From assembly GCA_964542535.1 (NCBI GenBank), contig CAZIUE010000004.1:62001-126000 (forward strand): a stretch of DNA of 64,000 bases, written 5' to 3'. The notes under the pieces are model-generated. The model did no database searches, had not been told where the DNA came from, and was given only the letters and a program-made list of their open reading frames with translations. Source of the stretch: Pseudopelobacter sp964542535 (GTDB lineage Bacteria; Desulfobacterota; Desulfuromonadia; Geobacterales; Pseudopelobacteraceae). Shown piece by piece: positions 28,292 to 36,993 of the stretch (within the stretch, counting starts at the first letter, position 1; the number at the start of each line of letters is the position of its first letter). The position numbers and the translations under genes are program-made.

Positions 28292-29104
28292 TCATCCGGT
28301 CAGGCGTTCACCAATGACCTGTTCCTCCTGCCACACCTGATCGAACCAGGTAAAAGCCCGGTCATACTGGATGTCATGACCACCGTTGAAAATCTCAAAG
28401 TAAAACCGTTCCGCACCCGCCTCTTCCAACTTCTGCGCCAAGCGCCAGCTCTGACGGTAATCCACCAGCGGGTCCAAGCGGCCATGGTGCAGGTACAGGT
28501 TGGCTTTGGCCAACTCCTCCACATGAAAAATGGGGGAGCGCTCACGGTACTCCCGGTCCACATCAGGGGAACTCCCCGGCTCGCCGCCTAAGCAGGCGGC
28601 CACATGCCCTGCGTACTCCGGGTTCTCCCCATACCAGGCAGCAAGATCGGTAATCGGCACCCAGGAGCTGACCCCCTTCCAGAAGCGGGGGGCCGTGGCT
28701 GCCATCATCAGCACCATGTGCCCGCCACCGCTCCCCCCCAGGAGGAACAGGTTCGCGCTATCGATGGCATGATTACGGACTACCAACCCCACGGCATCCA
28801 GAATATCCTGGCGGGCCAATGCCGAGGCGCAGGCTTGGCGGGCGCGGGGGTTGCTGTCCAGATTCGGGCCGCGAAATTCGGGCAGGAGCAGCGCCCATCC
28901 CCGCTCTCGGCAATAGGGGAGCATGGATGACAGCTGATTGAAGCGGTCGTAGCTCCAGGTGTGCAGTCCCACCACCAGTGGTACGGCATCGGTGGTGCGC
29001 GGGACATGGAGCAGAGCCTTTTCCAGCGATCCGTCGCCACTGGATCTGAATTTCAGCTCAATTACATCCTTTCGTGCCATGAGGTCGTCCCCCCCGTTGT
29101 TCAT
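28292..29104 (-). CDS. Alpha/beta-hydrolase (prolyl-oligopeptidase-like esterase)
   Basis: A 270-residue cytosolic serine hydrolase. The nucleophile elbow GGSGGGH, the acid Asp in GRLDPLVD and the His in NGGHDI form the expected triad. The start could be 29104 (MNNGG) or 29080 (MARKDV); the latter has a better SD-like GGGGGG run. A strong promoter lies just upstream. The substrate is not evident from sequence. It is leftward, followed by the DUF2325 gene. Confidence 0.78.
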   Translation of the reverse strand: MNNGGDDLMARKDVIELKFRSSGDGSLEKALLHVPRTTDAVPLVVGLHTWSYDRFNQLSSMLPYCRERGWALLLPEFRGPNLDSNPRARQACASALARQDILDAVGLVVRNHAIDSANLFLLGGSGGGHMVLMMAATAPRFWKGVSSWVPITDLAAWYGENPEYAGHVAACLGGEPGSSPDVDREYRERSPIFHVEELAKANLYLHHGRLDPLVDYRQSWRLAQKLEEAGAERFYFEIFNGGHDIQYDRAFTWFDQVWQEEQVIGERLTG

Positions 29105-29124
29105 TACGGTGTTGAAGTGAATTC

Positions 29125-29154
29125 AGTATAGGAACCGTGCTGCCGCGCTGTCAA
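29125..29154 (-). promoter_or_regulatory. Promoter of the hydrolase-DUF2325 unit
   Basis: On the minus strand TTGACA (29154-29149), an 18-base spacer and TATACT (29130-29125) match sigma-70 consensus closely. They end 20 bases before the first ATG. Confidence 0.65.
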
Positions 29155-29254
29155 GATAGTTTTTTATATTATCTATGGACTTTATATTCTATTAGCCATA
29201 AAAAACACCTGACCACTTTTCGACACTAACGTATCGCTGATTTCCCGTATGCCA

Positions 29255-29485
29255 TTGCCTGTTCAGCAGGCTCTCCTCGCTCAGGTGATAGCCGAATAAG
29301 CCGCAATCAGGACCCGGTCGAGCCGGTGCGGAGCAATGCCCACCCCCTTCAGCAACAGATAGATCCCTGCCCGGATGGCCCCCTTGACCAACTGGACCTG
29401 GCACACATCCTTTTGGCTGAAGGTCACATGATCGTTGCCCCGGAAAACGCGACCGCTCAGAACAAGTATGTTTTGGACAACTCGG
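29255..29485 (-). pseudogene. ASKHA-domain (DUF4445-type) protein remnant
   Basis: On the minus strand one frame reads FSQKDVCQVQLVKGAIRAGIY followed by LLLKGVGIAPHRLDRVLIAA. This resembles the C-terminal ASKHA region of corrinoid-activating, ferredoxin-linked proteins. It breaks just where AGAFGYHLSEESLLN is expected, and the neighbouring frame then supplies LFGYHLSEESLLN. It is thus a frameshifted fragment of about 75 residues with no start. Such proteins keep corrinoid Fe-S/methyltransferases active, which may relate to the CODH-like gene nearby. Confidence 0.65.
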
Positions 29486-29649
29486 GTGCATCAGTATGGC
29501 CATGCCATCACATGCGTTAGGGCTTGACTCACAAAACTCGTGGCGTTATTGGATTTGCTGGGGAGCAAAGCCATATAAATACGGATTTCGACGCTATTAT
29601 ATTTATAATTACATAAGGTTATGGCTTTATATCAACTGCGAAAGTTAAG
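29486..29649. other. AT-rich gap downstream of ssuB-like gene
   Basis: This non-coding stretch contains a perfect 9-bp inverted repeat, AAAGCCATA (29567-29575) and TATGGCTTT (29620-29628), around an AT-rich loop. It may end the leftward ssu transcript. No gene is visible. Confidence 0.35.
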
Positions 29650-30450
29650 TTAAATGACGTATTCCATCCCCTGCTCGGCCTGCCTGTGGACAAGGTGAAA
29701 CGCCTCGTACAGTTCCCGACGGAAGGACGCGAAATTCCCGTCGGAGCGCTCCCGCGGATAGGGCAAACGTACATCGAGTATCTGCTGGATACGCCCCGGA
29801 TGGGGCGCCATCAGCACCACCCTTTGCCCCAGCGCCACCGCCTCATCCAGATCATGGGTCACAAACACCACGGTCGGTTTCTGCTCCTCCCAGATGCGCA
29901 GGAGCTCATCCTGCAGATGCAGACGCGTAAACGCATCCAAAGCGCCGAAAGGTTCATCCATGAACAGGACACTCGGCTCAACCGCCAGGGCACGGGCGAT
30001 GGAGACGCGCTGTTTCATGCCTCCGGACAGCTCGTGGGGGTGCTTGCCAGCTGCCTGGCTAAGCCCCACCATCTCCAAGGCCCGGAGCGCCTTTTCACGG
30101 GCTTCGTCCGGCGGCGTCCTCCGCGCCTTCAGCCCGAACAGCACATTGTCCAAAACCGTCCGCCAGGGAAAGAGGCCATAGTCCTGAAAAATCATGATGT
30201 GATCGGGATCAGGGCCGGCCACGGCTTTTCCATCGATCACAACTACTCCAGCGGTCGGTTGTTCGAACCCGGCGATCAGGTTTATCAGGGTCGTTTTTCC
30301 GCAACCGCTGGGACCAACCAGGCAGATGAACTCCCCAGCGACGATCTCCAGGTCCACTCTCGAAAGCGCGACCTGCTCCTGTCCCTTGCTTGAAACAAAT
30401 CGTTTTTCAACGCCTTGCAGCGATATCTTCGATGATTGCTTGACGTTCAT
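29650..30450 (-). CDS. ssuB: Sulfonate/taurine-type ABC importer ATPase
   Basis: A 266-residue ATPase with Walker A GPSGCGKTT, signature LSGGMKQR, Walker B VLFMDEPFGALD and H-loop VFVTHDLDEA. FQDYGLFPWRTV is typical of the SsuB/TauB/NrtD branch. The ATG at 30450 overlaps the permease stop (ATGA) and follows GGGGAG, so I prefer it to 30462. The triad with the permease and binding protein imports an organosulfur compound, with taurine, nitrate or similar anions not excluded. Gene symbols here are by type, not proof. Confidence 0.85.
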   Translation of the reverse strand: MNVKQSSKISLQGVEKRFVSSKGQEQVALSRVDLEIVAGEFICLVGPSGCGKTTLINLIAGFEQPTAGVVVIDGKAVAGPDPDHIMIFQDYGLFPWRTVLDNVLFGLKARRTPPDEAREKALRALEMVGLSQAAGKHPHELSGGMKQRVSIARALAVEPSVLFMDEPFGALDAFTRLHLQDELLRIWEEQKPTVVFVTHDLDEAVALGQRVVLMAPHPGRIQQILDVRLPYPRERSDGNFASFRRELYEAFHLVHRQAEQGMEYVI

Positions 30451-31208
30451 ACAGCTCCCCACTGCCGTTTGACGCGGCGCTCGGCAAGTCCCATCAGCCG
30501 GTCGATCACCAGCCCGGACAGGCCGATCAGCAGAATTCCGACGATAACCAGGTCGGTGCGCAGGTTATTCCTGCTGTCAATGATCAGGTAGCCGAGCCCC
30601 GAACGCACACCGAGCATTTCACCGGCCACCAGAAAGATCCAGGCCGAACCGATGGCGATGTGGAGGCCGCTGGTGATCTGAGGGAACGCCGCCGGAATGA
30701 TCACATCCCGGAGAACACTCACCTGGGAGGCGCCGAAGTTGTTGGCGACCTTGAGGTAGAGCGGCGGGACAGCGCGTACAGCCACCACCGTGCTGAGCAG
30801 GATCGGATAGAAGGCGGCAATGAAGATGATCACGATTGCCGGCAGATTGCCTATCCCGAACCAGAGGCTGATCAGGGGAAACCAGGCGATGGGTGAAACA
30901 GGGCGCAGCACCTGCACCAGCGGATCAATGGCGCTCCAGAGCAGTGGGCAGCGGCCGAACAACAGTCCCAGGGGGAGGGCCAGCAGCGCCGCCGCCAGGT
31001 AACCTGCGCCAAAACGAAGCAGGCTGACCCCCACATAGTTCCAGAGTTGGCCGTCCCTCAGCAGTTCCCGTATCCCCTCGCTAACCAGGAGCGGCGTTGG
31101 CAGGAGGTATTCCGAATAGTTTCCGAGAGAGACAACCGCCTGCCAGATGGCCAGCACCACCAGAAACGTGACCAGCGGCACGAGTATGTTTCTCATGCTC
31201 GTATTCAT
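30447..31208 (-). CDS. ssuC: Sulfonate/taurine-type ABC importer permease
   Basis: A 253-residue inner-membrane protein with six helices and the EAA-like loop (ANNFGASQVSVLRDVIIPAAFPQI is in two parts of the conserved loop). SsuC/TauC-type features include FGIGNLPAIVIIF. The ATG overlaps the binding-protein stop (ATGA), and the stop overlaps the ATPase ATG. All three are tightly coupled, as in known importers. Confidence 0.86.
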   Translation of the reverse strand: MNTSMRNILVPLVTFLVVLAIWQAVVSLGNYSEYLLPTPLLVSEGIRELLRDGQLWNYVGVSLLRFGAGYLAAALLALPLGLLFGRCPLLWSAIDPLVQVLRPVSPIAWFPLISLWFGIGNLPAIVIIFIAAFYPILLSTVVAVRAVPPLYLKVANNFGASQVSVLRDVIIPAAFPQITSGLHIAIGSAWIFLVAGEMLGVRSGLGYLIIDSRNNLRTDLVIVGILLIGLSGLVIDRLMGLAERRVKRQWGAV

Positions 31209-32164
31209 TTTGCGCCTTTCTTTGGCGAAGCCTTGACCAGCGACGTATCCAGCAGGGTGTCAAGATTGACCGGCTTCTTGAGCAGACCAAGCTCCAGAGA
31301 GTATTTCTGCAGCTTTTCCACCTCGCCCCGTTTCAGTTGAAGGTCGGAATAGCTGACATCGTGGTTCAGGGATTGTTCGAACACTTTTTCATCGATATTC
31401 ATATACTGGCGGGCAATCCTGATGGCATCCCTGCGGTGGGTATCGATGTACGTGCCCGCTGTGGTGAAGCTGTCCACGTACTCCTTGGTAGCGGCCGGGT
31501 ATTTGGCTTTGAAGTCGGGACGGAACACTAGACCGCAGCAGATGTAGTCGGGCCAGATATCCTTGGCGTTAAGCAGTTTTTTGCCGAAACCGGCCTGGAT
31601 GGCCTTGGAACCGAATGGTTCGGCAACGATGAAAGCCTTGATATCACCCCGGGCGAGTGCTGCTGGCATATCTGGCGGGGGCATTTCAATCCATTCCACG
31701 TCCTTGAGGGTCAGGCCGTTCTTTTTCAGCGTCTGGGCCAGCAGAATGTTATGCACCGACATGCGATGGGGTATGGCGACCCGCTTTCCCTTGAGATCGC
31801 GCACGGAGTTGATCTCCTTTGCCACGGTAAGGATATCGCCGTGACGATGGCTGAGGGCGACGACCGACTCCGGAACTCCCCTCTGGGCGCCGGCAAGGGC
31901 CAGCACGAGTAGTTCGGATGCTGCCTGAATCTTGCCCGAGTTGTAGGCATCCAGCAGCTCCGGCCAGGAGCTGAATTTCACCAGCTCCGTTTTCAGATTC
32001 TTATATTTTCCCGCATTGAGCTTGTCGGCCACGACAACCGGCAGGGAATGGGTTATCGGAAGATAGCCGATCTTCAGGGTCGGCAGTTGCGCGGCTCCCG
32101 CGATACCGGTGAGCGCCATAGTGATGCACAGAAGTGACAACGCGATTCGTGTAATTCTATTCAT
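31205..32164 (-). CDS. ssuA: NitT/TauT-type substrate-binding protein
   Basis: A 319-residue periplasmic binding protein. The ATG at 32164 follows GAGGAGGAAC. A signal peptide (1-24, ending GIAGAA) precedes the mature LKIGYLPITHSLPVVVADK start typical of SsuA/TauA proteins. The ligand-binding text includes SSWPELLDAYNSGKIQAAS and MSVHNILLAQ. It lies downstream of the CODH-like gene with a 97-base gap. A sulfonate ligand is likely from context, but the pocket cannot be read by eye. Confidence 0.85.
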   Translation of the reverse strand: MNRITRIALSLLCITMALTGIAGAAQLPTLKIGYLPITHSLPVVVADKLNAGKYKNLKTELVKFSSWPELLDAYNSGKIQAASELLVLALAGAQRGVPESVVALSHRHGDILTVAKEINSVRDLKGKRVAIPHRMSVHNILLAQTLKKNGLTLKDVEWIEMPPPDMPAALARGDIKAFIVAEPFGSKAIQAGFGKKLLNAKDIWPDYICCGLVFRPDFKAKYPAATKEYVDSFTTAGTYIDTHRRDAIRIARQYMNIDEKVFEQSLNHDVSYSDLQLKRGEVEKLQKYSLELGLLKKPVNLDTLLDTSLVKASPKKGAK

Positions 32165-32261
32165 GGTGATGTTCCTCCTCATGTTCATGGGTATTGTGGT
32201 GATCATGTCCATGCCCGTGACGGCCGGGCGGCTGTTCATCCGCCGGAGTTCCCGGCTTCTG

Positions 32262-34163
32262 CTAGCCAAGCCGGGCGCGACGTTCATCGAAGTCGGCAAT
32301 GATCCGTATGGCCAACTGACGGGAATCCGGCTCAACGACCATCACGCCCCCCAGCAGATCGTGCGTATCCTGATACAGAAACCGCGAGACTCTGTCCGAG
32401 CCGCTCACCGGCGGCTCGATGCAATGATAGGAGTTGAGCCCCAGCAGTCTGAAGCCGAGGGCGGCACCAATACCTTTTTCATTTGACCATTCCGGACTTG
32501 AAAACGAGCAGGGGATCTGTTTCAACGGAACAGCGACAGCATCGGCCAGTACGCGGAAGAGTCCGGTGGCGCGGGCATTGTCCAGGCATTCCCCCATGTG
32601 CCAGACCGGCGGCAAGCCAAGGGGAGCCAGCGCCTGGCGCAATCCTTCGCCAGCCTCCTCCAGGGCTTCGGGAAGGCAGTAGCCGGTTTTGAGCAGGGCA
32701 TAGGCGGCGCAGCCATTGGTCAGCACAATCACATCGTGGGCAATGAGCGTACGGGCCACCTGTACCACCGCCTCTTCATAGACCACCTTGGGATTGTTGC
32801 ACCCCACCAGGTTGACGACTCCCCGCACACGACCGTTCTTCAACTGTTCAAGAAGCTTCCCGGCGCCGCCAAAGGTAGCCAGGATGTTTTCCACCGCAAA
32901 GCCCACCTCGGCATCCACCCTGGCCTGGGGGATGAATACTTTGCCGTTTTCCCTCCCTCGAAATGATTCGATGGCCAGTCGGACAATGCGCTCCGCCAGG
33001 GTATCGGCCTCGGCCAGATTGGAATGGTGATGATCGAACGCCAGATGGGTTGCCCCCGGCAGACGCCCTGAATCGCTGGTGGTGACCACATGGGTGTGAA
33101 AGCAGGCCGCCACGTCCATGATGCCGGGGAACACGTCCTGTACATCAGCCACCCACAGGTCCAGGGCGCCGGTGGCCAGGGCCAGTTCGGCGCCCATGGC
33201 GCTGGTGAGCGGGTGGATGTCGCCGAACTTGGCCAGGGCGGAATGACCCGAGCAGCAGATGCCGTACAGGCGGATTCCCGAGGCTCCCACCTGTGTGGCC
33301 TCGGCGATCAGATCGTCCCTGCGGGCGGCCTTGACGATTGCGGCCACCAGCACCGGTGAATGGCCGTGAACCGCCAGATTGACGCTGTCCGTTCGGATCG
33401 CGCCCAGATTGGTGGTGATGCGGCTCCGCTTGGGCAGACCGTAGAGGCAGTCCATGGCGATGGCCGAACCGGCCACGCTGCTCCAGGCAAAGGCCAGTCC
33501 GCAGCGCAGGACCTGGCGCATCAGGTTTTCCCAGTCGCCGTCGGTGCCGGTGGTGGTGCGGTGCAGCGCCTCGAACACCTCGTGATAGGCACCGATGGGG
33601 AGAATATCCAGTTCCTTCCAGACGGCGAGCCGCTCCGTGGGCGCCAGGCTTTCCAGGGTGCGATGAGGCCCCGGTACGGTACGGCAGAAATCGTCCAGCA
33701 GAATCATGGCGATCTCGCCCGCCAGTTCCTGGACGCTTTTTTGCTGACTGAAAATACCAAAGGCTTTCGCGGTGGTGATGACCTTTTCCGGCCCCAGAAT
33801 GGGGATATCCAGGCTGCCGTCCGCCGCCCCCTTGAGGGCCAGCATGACTTCCCGCCCCCGTGCGCCGTGGGCGCCCACACCGGCGGCGACCCAGCGCAGG
33901 ATGTTGCGGGCCACGATGACATGGGCATCGGCTCCGCAGACTCCTTTGGGGCTTTTGGCGGTAATGCGGCAGGGGCCCATGTGGCAGTTTTTGCAGCAGA
34001 CACCGCTCAGGCCGAATCCGCAATGGGGCTTCTGGGCATCGAAGCGATCGAAGGGGGTTTCAATGCCAGCCTGCTGCATATGCAGGAGCATCTCCCGCAC
34101 GGCCGGATCGGGCGTTCGTTCAATAACATCCTGTTTGCTGGGGAATTTTTCTCTTCTCTTCAT
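32262..34163 (-). CDS. Divergent Ni-Fe CO dehydrogenase-like protein (CooS family)
   Basis: A 633-residue CooS homologue with a start at 34163 behind AAGGAAG. Cys48, 56, 57, 60, 65 and 76 match the D- and B-cluster ligands. Of the C-cluster positions, the HGH motif (266-268), CC (303-304), Cys455, Cys485 and Cys526 are present, but the Cys expected in the xVQCxxP position is Asp343 (VADVQDVFP). The proton-relay motif usually like HSDHGR reads HGARGR (99-104), while Lys563 is kept. From memory of C. hydrogenoformans CooSII these changes hit active-site residues. It may have changed or lost CO oxidation. It sits between cysN and ssuA, a place where CODH is not expected; no CooC/CooF lies beside it. 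Confidence 0.8.
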   Translation of the reverse strand: MKRREKFPSKQDVIERTPDPAVREMLLHMQQAGIETPFDRFDAQKPHCGFGLSGVCCKNCHMGPCRITAKSPKGVCGADAHVIVARNILRWVAAGVGAHGARGREVMLALKGAADGSLDIPILGPEKVITTAKAFGIFSQQKSVQELAGEIAMILLDDFCRTVPGPHRTLESLAPTERLAVWKELDILPIGAYHEVFEALHRTTTGTDGDWENLMRQVLRCGLAFAWSSVAGSAIAMDCLYGLPKRSRITTNLGAIRTDSVNLAVHGHSPVLVAAIVKAARRDDLIAEATQVGASGIRLYGICCSGHSALAKFGDIHPLTSAMGAELALATGALDLWVADVQDVFPGIMDVAACFHTHVVTTSDSGRLPGATHLAFDHHHSNLAEADTLAERIVRLAIESFRGRENGKVFIPQARVDAEVGFAVENILATFGGAGKLLEQLKNGRVRGVVNLVGCNNPKVVYEEAVVQVARTLIAHDVIVLTNGCAAYALLKTGYCLPEALEEAGEGLRQALAPLGLPPVWHMGECLDNARATGLFRVLADAVAVPLKQIPCSFSSPEWSNEKGIGAALGFRLLGLNSYHCIEPPVSGSDRVSRFLYQDTHDLLGGVMVVEPDSRQLAIRIIADFDERRARLG

Positions 34164-34267
34164 GCACTTCCTTTCTTTTGGGATCATGCAAAACACGTAC
34201 AGTGAGCCAACTGATGGTGGCTGGATTAAGGGACTGATACGCTGGCAAGCCCGGAACGTTTCCTGGT

Positions 34268-35938
34268 TCAGATCCCGGTGCCGTCGTCGTCGAACAAACC
34301 ATTCACCGGGGAAATGCCCCGCTTGAAAAGCAGGATGCTGATCCCGTCCGGGGTGCGGTCGAACTCAAAGGAGAGGCTGTGGCTATGGGCAACCAGCGCC
34401 ACGGCCGGCACCTGGGCCAACTCACGCAGGCGGAACAGTACCCGGTTCCCCTTGTTAAGGCAGAGGAGGAAGCCGGGATCCACGTTAAACTCGATCCCCT
34501 CCCCTGCCCCGCTCAGATCCACCACACTCACTCCTCTGCCGCTTATGCTGGCCTCACCCAGGGCGATGCGCTCGCCCGGAACGGCCCCGGCTGTGGTCAA
34601 TCCGTTCAGAGGAGTGGCCTGTTCCACATTCAGCGGAGCGGCGCTGATAACCATCCCGGCTGCAACGGTGGCGTTCGTAAAGCGGTCGATCAGGATGAAG
34701 CTGCCCGTATCCCGGTTCCGGTGATAGGGATCGAAGGCTACCGGCCGGTCCAGTTCCAGGCGGACCACGCCGATGCCGTTCAAACCCAAGGTCTCAACCT
34801 GCCTGTGCTCCAGGCTGTTGACGTCGATGGCGTGGCGTACTTCCGTGACCCGGCCCGGGGTGATGGAAGAGGCGCTCTTGAGCAGGTAGATCTGTCCCGG
34901 CTGCAGCGGTTCGTCGTGCATCCAGACCAGGTGCGCCTCGGGGTGCCGGGTATGGAGTGGCGGCGTATCGGGAGCGCTCAGCAGGTCCCCCCGGCTGATG
35001 TCGATCTCATCTTCCAGGGTCAGGGTGACGGCCTGGCCAGCCACCGCCTCGTCCAGGTCACCGTCCATGGTGACGATGCGGGCCACCCGGCTGGAGCGGC
35101 CCGACGAGGCTACCCGCAGCTCATCCCCCGGCCTGACCGTGCCGCTGGCGATGGTGCCGCAGAAACCGCGGAAGTCCAGGTGGGGGCGGTTGACCCACTG
35201 CACCGGCAGCCGGAACGGCTGGTGCCGGCTGTCCCCCTCCACCTGGACGGTTTCCAGCTGGCTCAACAGTGTCGGCCCCTGGTACCAGGGGGTGTTGGGG
35301 CTGACTTCGATAACGTTGTCACCGTTTAGGGCGGACAGGGGAATGGCGGTTATGGAGTCGAAGCCCAGCGGGGTGGCGAACAGCTCGTACTCGGCCACGA
35401 TGGCATCGAAACGCTGTTGGTCGAAATTGATCAGGTCCATCTTGTTGACCGCCAGCACCACGTGTCGAATGCCCACCAGCGATACAAGAAAGCTGTGGCG
35501 CCTGGTCTGGGTCAGAAGCCCCTTGCGGCTATCCACCAGGATCACCGCTACCTTTGCCGTAGAGGCGCCGGTGACCATGTTGCGAGTGTACTGCTCGTGG
35601 CCGGGGGTGTCGGCCACAATGAACTTGCGCTTGTCGGTGGAGAAGAAGCGGTAGGCCACGTCGATGGTGATCCCCTGCTCCCGCTCCGCCTGCAGCCCGT
35701 CCAGCAGCAGGGCATAGTCGATGGCGCCCCCCTGGGTACCGACCTTTTTGCTGTCCGCCTCCAGGGACGCCAACTGGTCCTCGAAGACCATCTTGGAGTC
35801 CCAGAGGAGGCGGCCGATCAGGGTGCTCTTGCCGTCATCCACGCTGCCGCAGGTGATGAAACGTAGCAACGATTTTTCTTCCTGGCTCTTGAGAAAGGCG
35901 AGGATGTCTTTTTCGATCAGTTCGGATTGGTGTGCCAT
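34268..35938 (-). CDS. cysN: Sulfate adenylyltransferase, GTPase subunit
   Basis: Regulatory GTPase of ATP sulfurylase, activating sulfate to APS with CysD. The 556-residue protein has the G1 GSVDDGKSTLIGRLLWD, G3 DTPGHEQYTRN and G4 NKMDL motifs, then EF-Tu-like beta domains. There is no C-terminal APS kinase (CysC) domain, which fits the downstream use of APS by the CysH encoded here. The ATG overlaps the cysD stop (TGATG). The CODH-like gene follows after 104 bases. Confidence 0.95.
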   Translation of the reverse strand: MAHQSELIEKDILAFLKSQEEKSLLRFITCGSVDDGKSTLIGRLLWDSKMVFEDQLASLEADSKKVGTQGGAIDYALLLDGLQAEREQGITIDVAYRFFSTDKRKFIVADTPGHEQYTRNMVTGASTAKVAVILVDSRKGLLTQTRRHSFLVSLVGIRHVVLAVNKMDLINFDQQRFDAIVAEYELFATPLGFDSITAIPLSALNGDNVIEVSPNTPWYQGPTLLSQLETVQVEGDSRHQPFRLPVQWVNRPHLDFRGFCGTIASGTVRPGDELRVASSGRSSRVARIVTMDGDLDEAVAGQAVTLTLEDEIDISRGDLLSAPDTPPLHTRHPEAHLVWMHDEPLQPGQIYLLKSASSITPGRVTEVRHAIDVNSLEHRQVETLGLNGIGVVRLELDRPVAFDPYHRNRDTGSFILIDRFTNATVAAGMVISAAPLNVEQATPLNGLTTAGAVPGERIALGEASISGRGVSVVDLSGAGEGIEFNVDPGFLLCLNKGNRVLFRLRELAQVPAVALVAHSHSLSFEFDRTPDGISILLFKRGISPVNGLFDDDGTGI

Positions 35939-36843
35939 CAGAAATATCCCTCCTGCTTCTTCTTCTCCATGGACCCGGCCTGGTCATGGTCGATCAGGCG
36001 TCCCTGGCGTTCCGAGGTGCGGGTCAGGAGCATCTCCTGGATGATCTCCGGCAGGGTACCGGCCTCCGATTCCACCGCGCCGGTCAGGGGGTAGCAGCCC
36101 AGGGTGCGGAAGCGAACCGACTTGTACTGCACCTCTTCCCCCGCCTTGAGTTCCAGGCGATCGTCGTCCACCATGATCAGCATGCCGTCCCGCTCCACCA
36201 CCGGTCGCACGGCGGAATAGTACAGCGGCACGATGGGGATCTTCTCCAGGTGGATGTACTGCCACACATCCAGTTCGGTCCAGTTGGAGAGCGGGAAGAC
36301 GCGGATGCTCTCCCCCGGCTTGACGCGGGTGTTGTACAGGTTCCACAGTTCCGGCCGCTGGTTCTTGGGGTCCCAGCGATGGTTGACGCTGCGGAAGGAG
36401 AAGATGCGCTCCTTGGCCCGGGACTTCTCCTCGTCCCGGCGGGCGCCACCAAAGGCGGCGTCGAACTTGTAGCGGTCCAGGGCCTGCTTCAGCCCCTCGG
36501 TCTTCATGACGTCGGTGTAGAGCGCCGAGCCGTGGGTAAAGGGGCTGATCCCTTTCTTCACCCCTTCCTGGTTGACGTGCACGATCAGGTCAAGGCCGCA
36601 CTGGGCAACCATACGGTCACGGAACTGGATCATCTCGCGGAACTTCCAGGTGGTGTCCACGTGCAGCAGGGGGAATGGCGGCGGAGCCGGAAAGAAGGCC
36701 TTGCGGGCCAGGTGCAGCATGACCGCCGAATCCTTGCCGATGGAGTAGAGCATCACCGGGTTTTCGAACTCGGCGACAACCTCGCGGATGATATGAATGC
36801 TTTCGGCTTCAAGCTGCTGTAAATGGGTAAGACTTCCGTTCAT
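35938..36843 (-). CDS. cysD: Sulfate adenylyltransferase, catalytic subunit
   Basis: Adenylyl-transferring subunit of ATP sulfurylase, 301 residues. It contains the PP-loop-like YSIGKDSAVMLHLARKAF motif and FGGARRDEEKSRAKER, followed by FPLSNWTELDVWQYI. It forms the heterodimer with CysN encoded next. A 150-base gap containing a large imperfect hairpin separates it from cysH. Confidence 0.96.
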   Translation of the reverse strand: MNGSLTHLQQLEAESIHIIREVVAEFENPVMLYSIGKDSAVMLHLARKAFFPAPPPFPLLHVDTTWKFREMIQFRDRMVAQCGLDLIVHVNQEGVKKGISPFTHGSALYTDVMKTEGLKQALDRYKFDAAFGGARRDEEKSRAKERIFSFRSVNHRWDPKNQRPELWNLYNTRVKPGESIRVFPLSNWTELDVWQYIHLEKIPIVPLYYSAVRPVVERDGMLIMVDDDRLELKAGEEVQYKSVRFRTLGCYPLTGAVESEAGTLPEIIQEMLLTRTSERQGRLIDHDQAGSMEKKKQEGYF

Positions 36844-36884
36844 CTGGGTAACCTCGTCGGTCGTGTCAGTTAAAAACAGAGATA

Positions 36885-36988
36885 ATGGAACGCGGGAAAA
36901 GCGGAAGAAACGGATAAAGGCGGCTCAAGCCCAACATCTGTAATAAAGTCCTGCTCCTTCCGCTTATTCAGGTTCTCCCGTGTTCCAT
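36885..36988. repeat. Imperfect hairpin between cysH and cysD
   Basis: ATGGAACGCGGGA (36885-36897) and TCCCGTGTTCCAT (36976-36988) pair with one mismatch, and AAGCGGAAG (36899-36907) pairs with CTTCCGCTT (36957-36965). It would form a long stem in the leftward mRNA between cysH and cysD, so it may modulate their relative expression, or it may be a repeat. Confidence 0.45.
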
Positions 36989-36993
36989 GGTTT

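Noticed and set aside
29192..29503. A 103-residue leftward frame rich in Cys and Pro
   Set aside because: It is mostly a different frame of the ASKHA remnant; only its last part carries the shifted homology.
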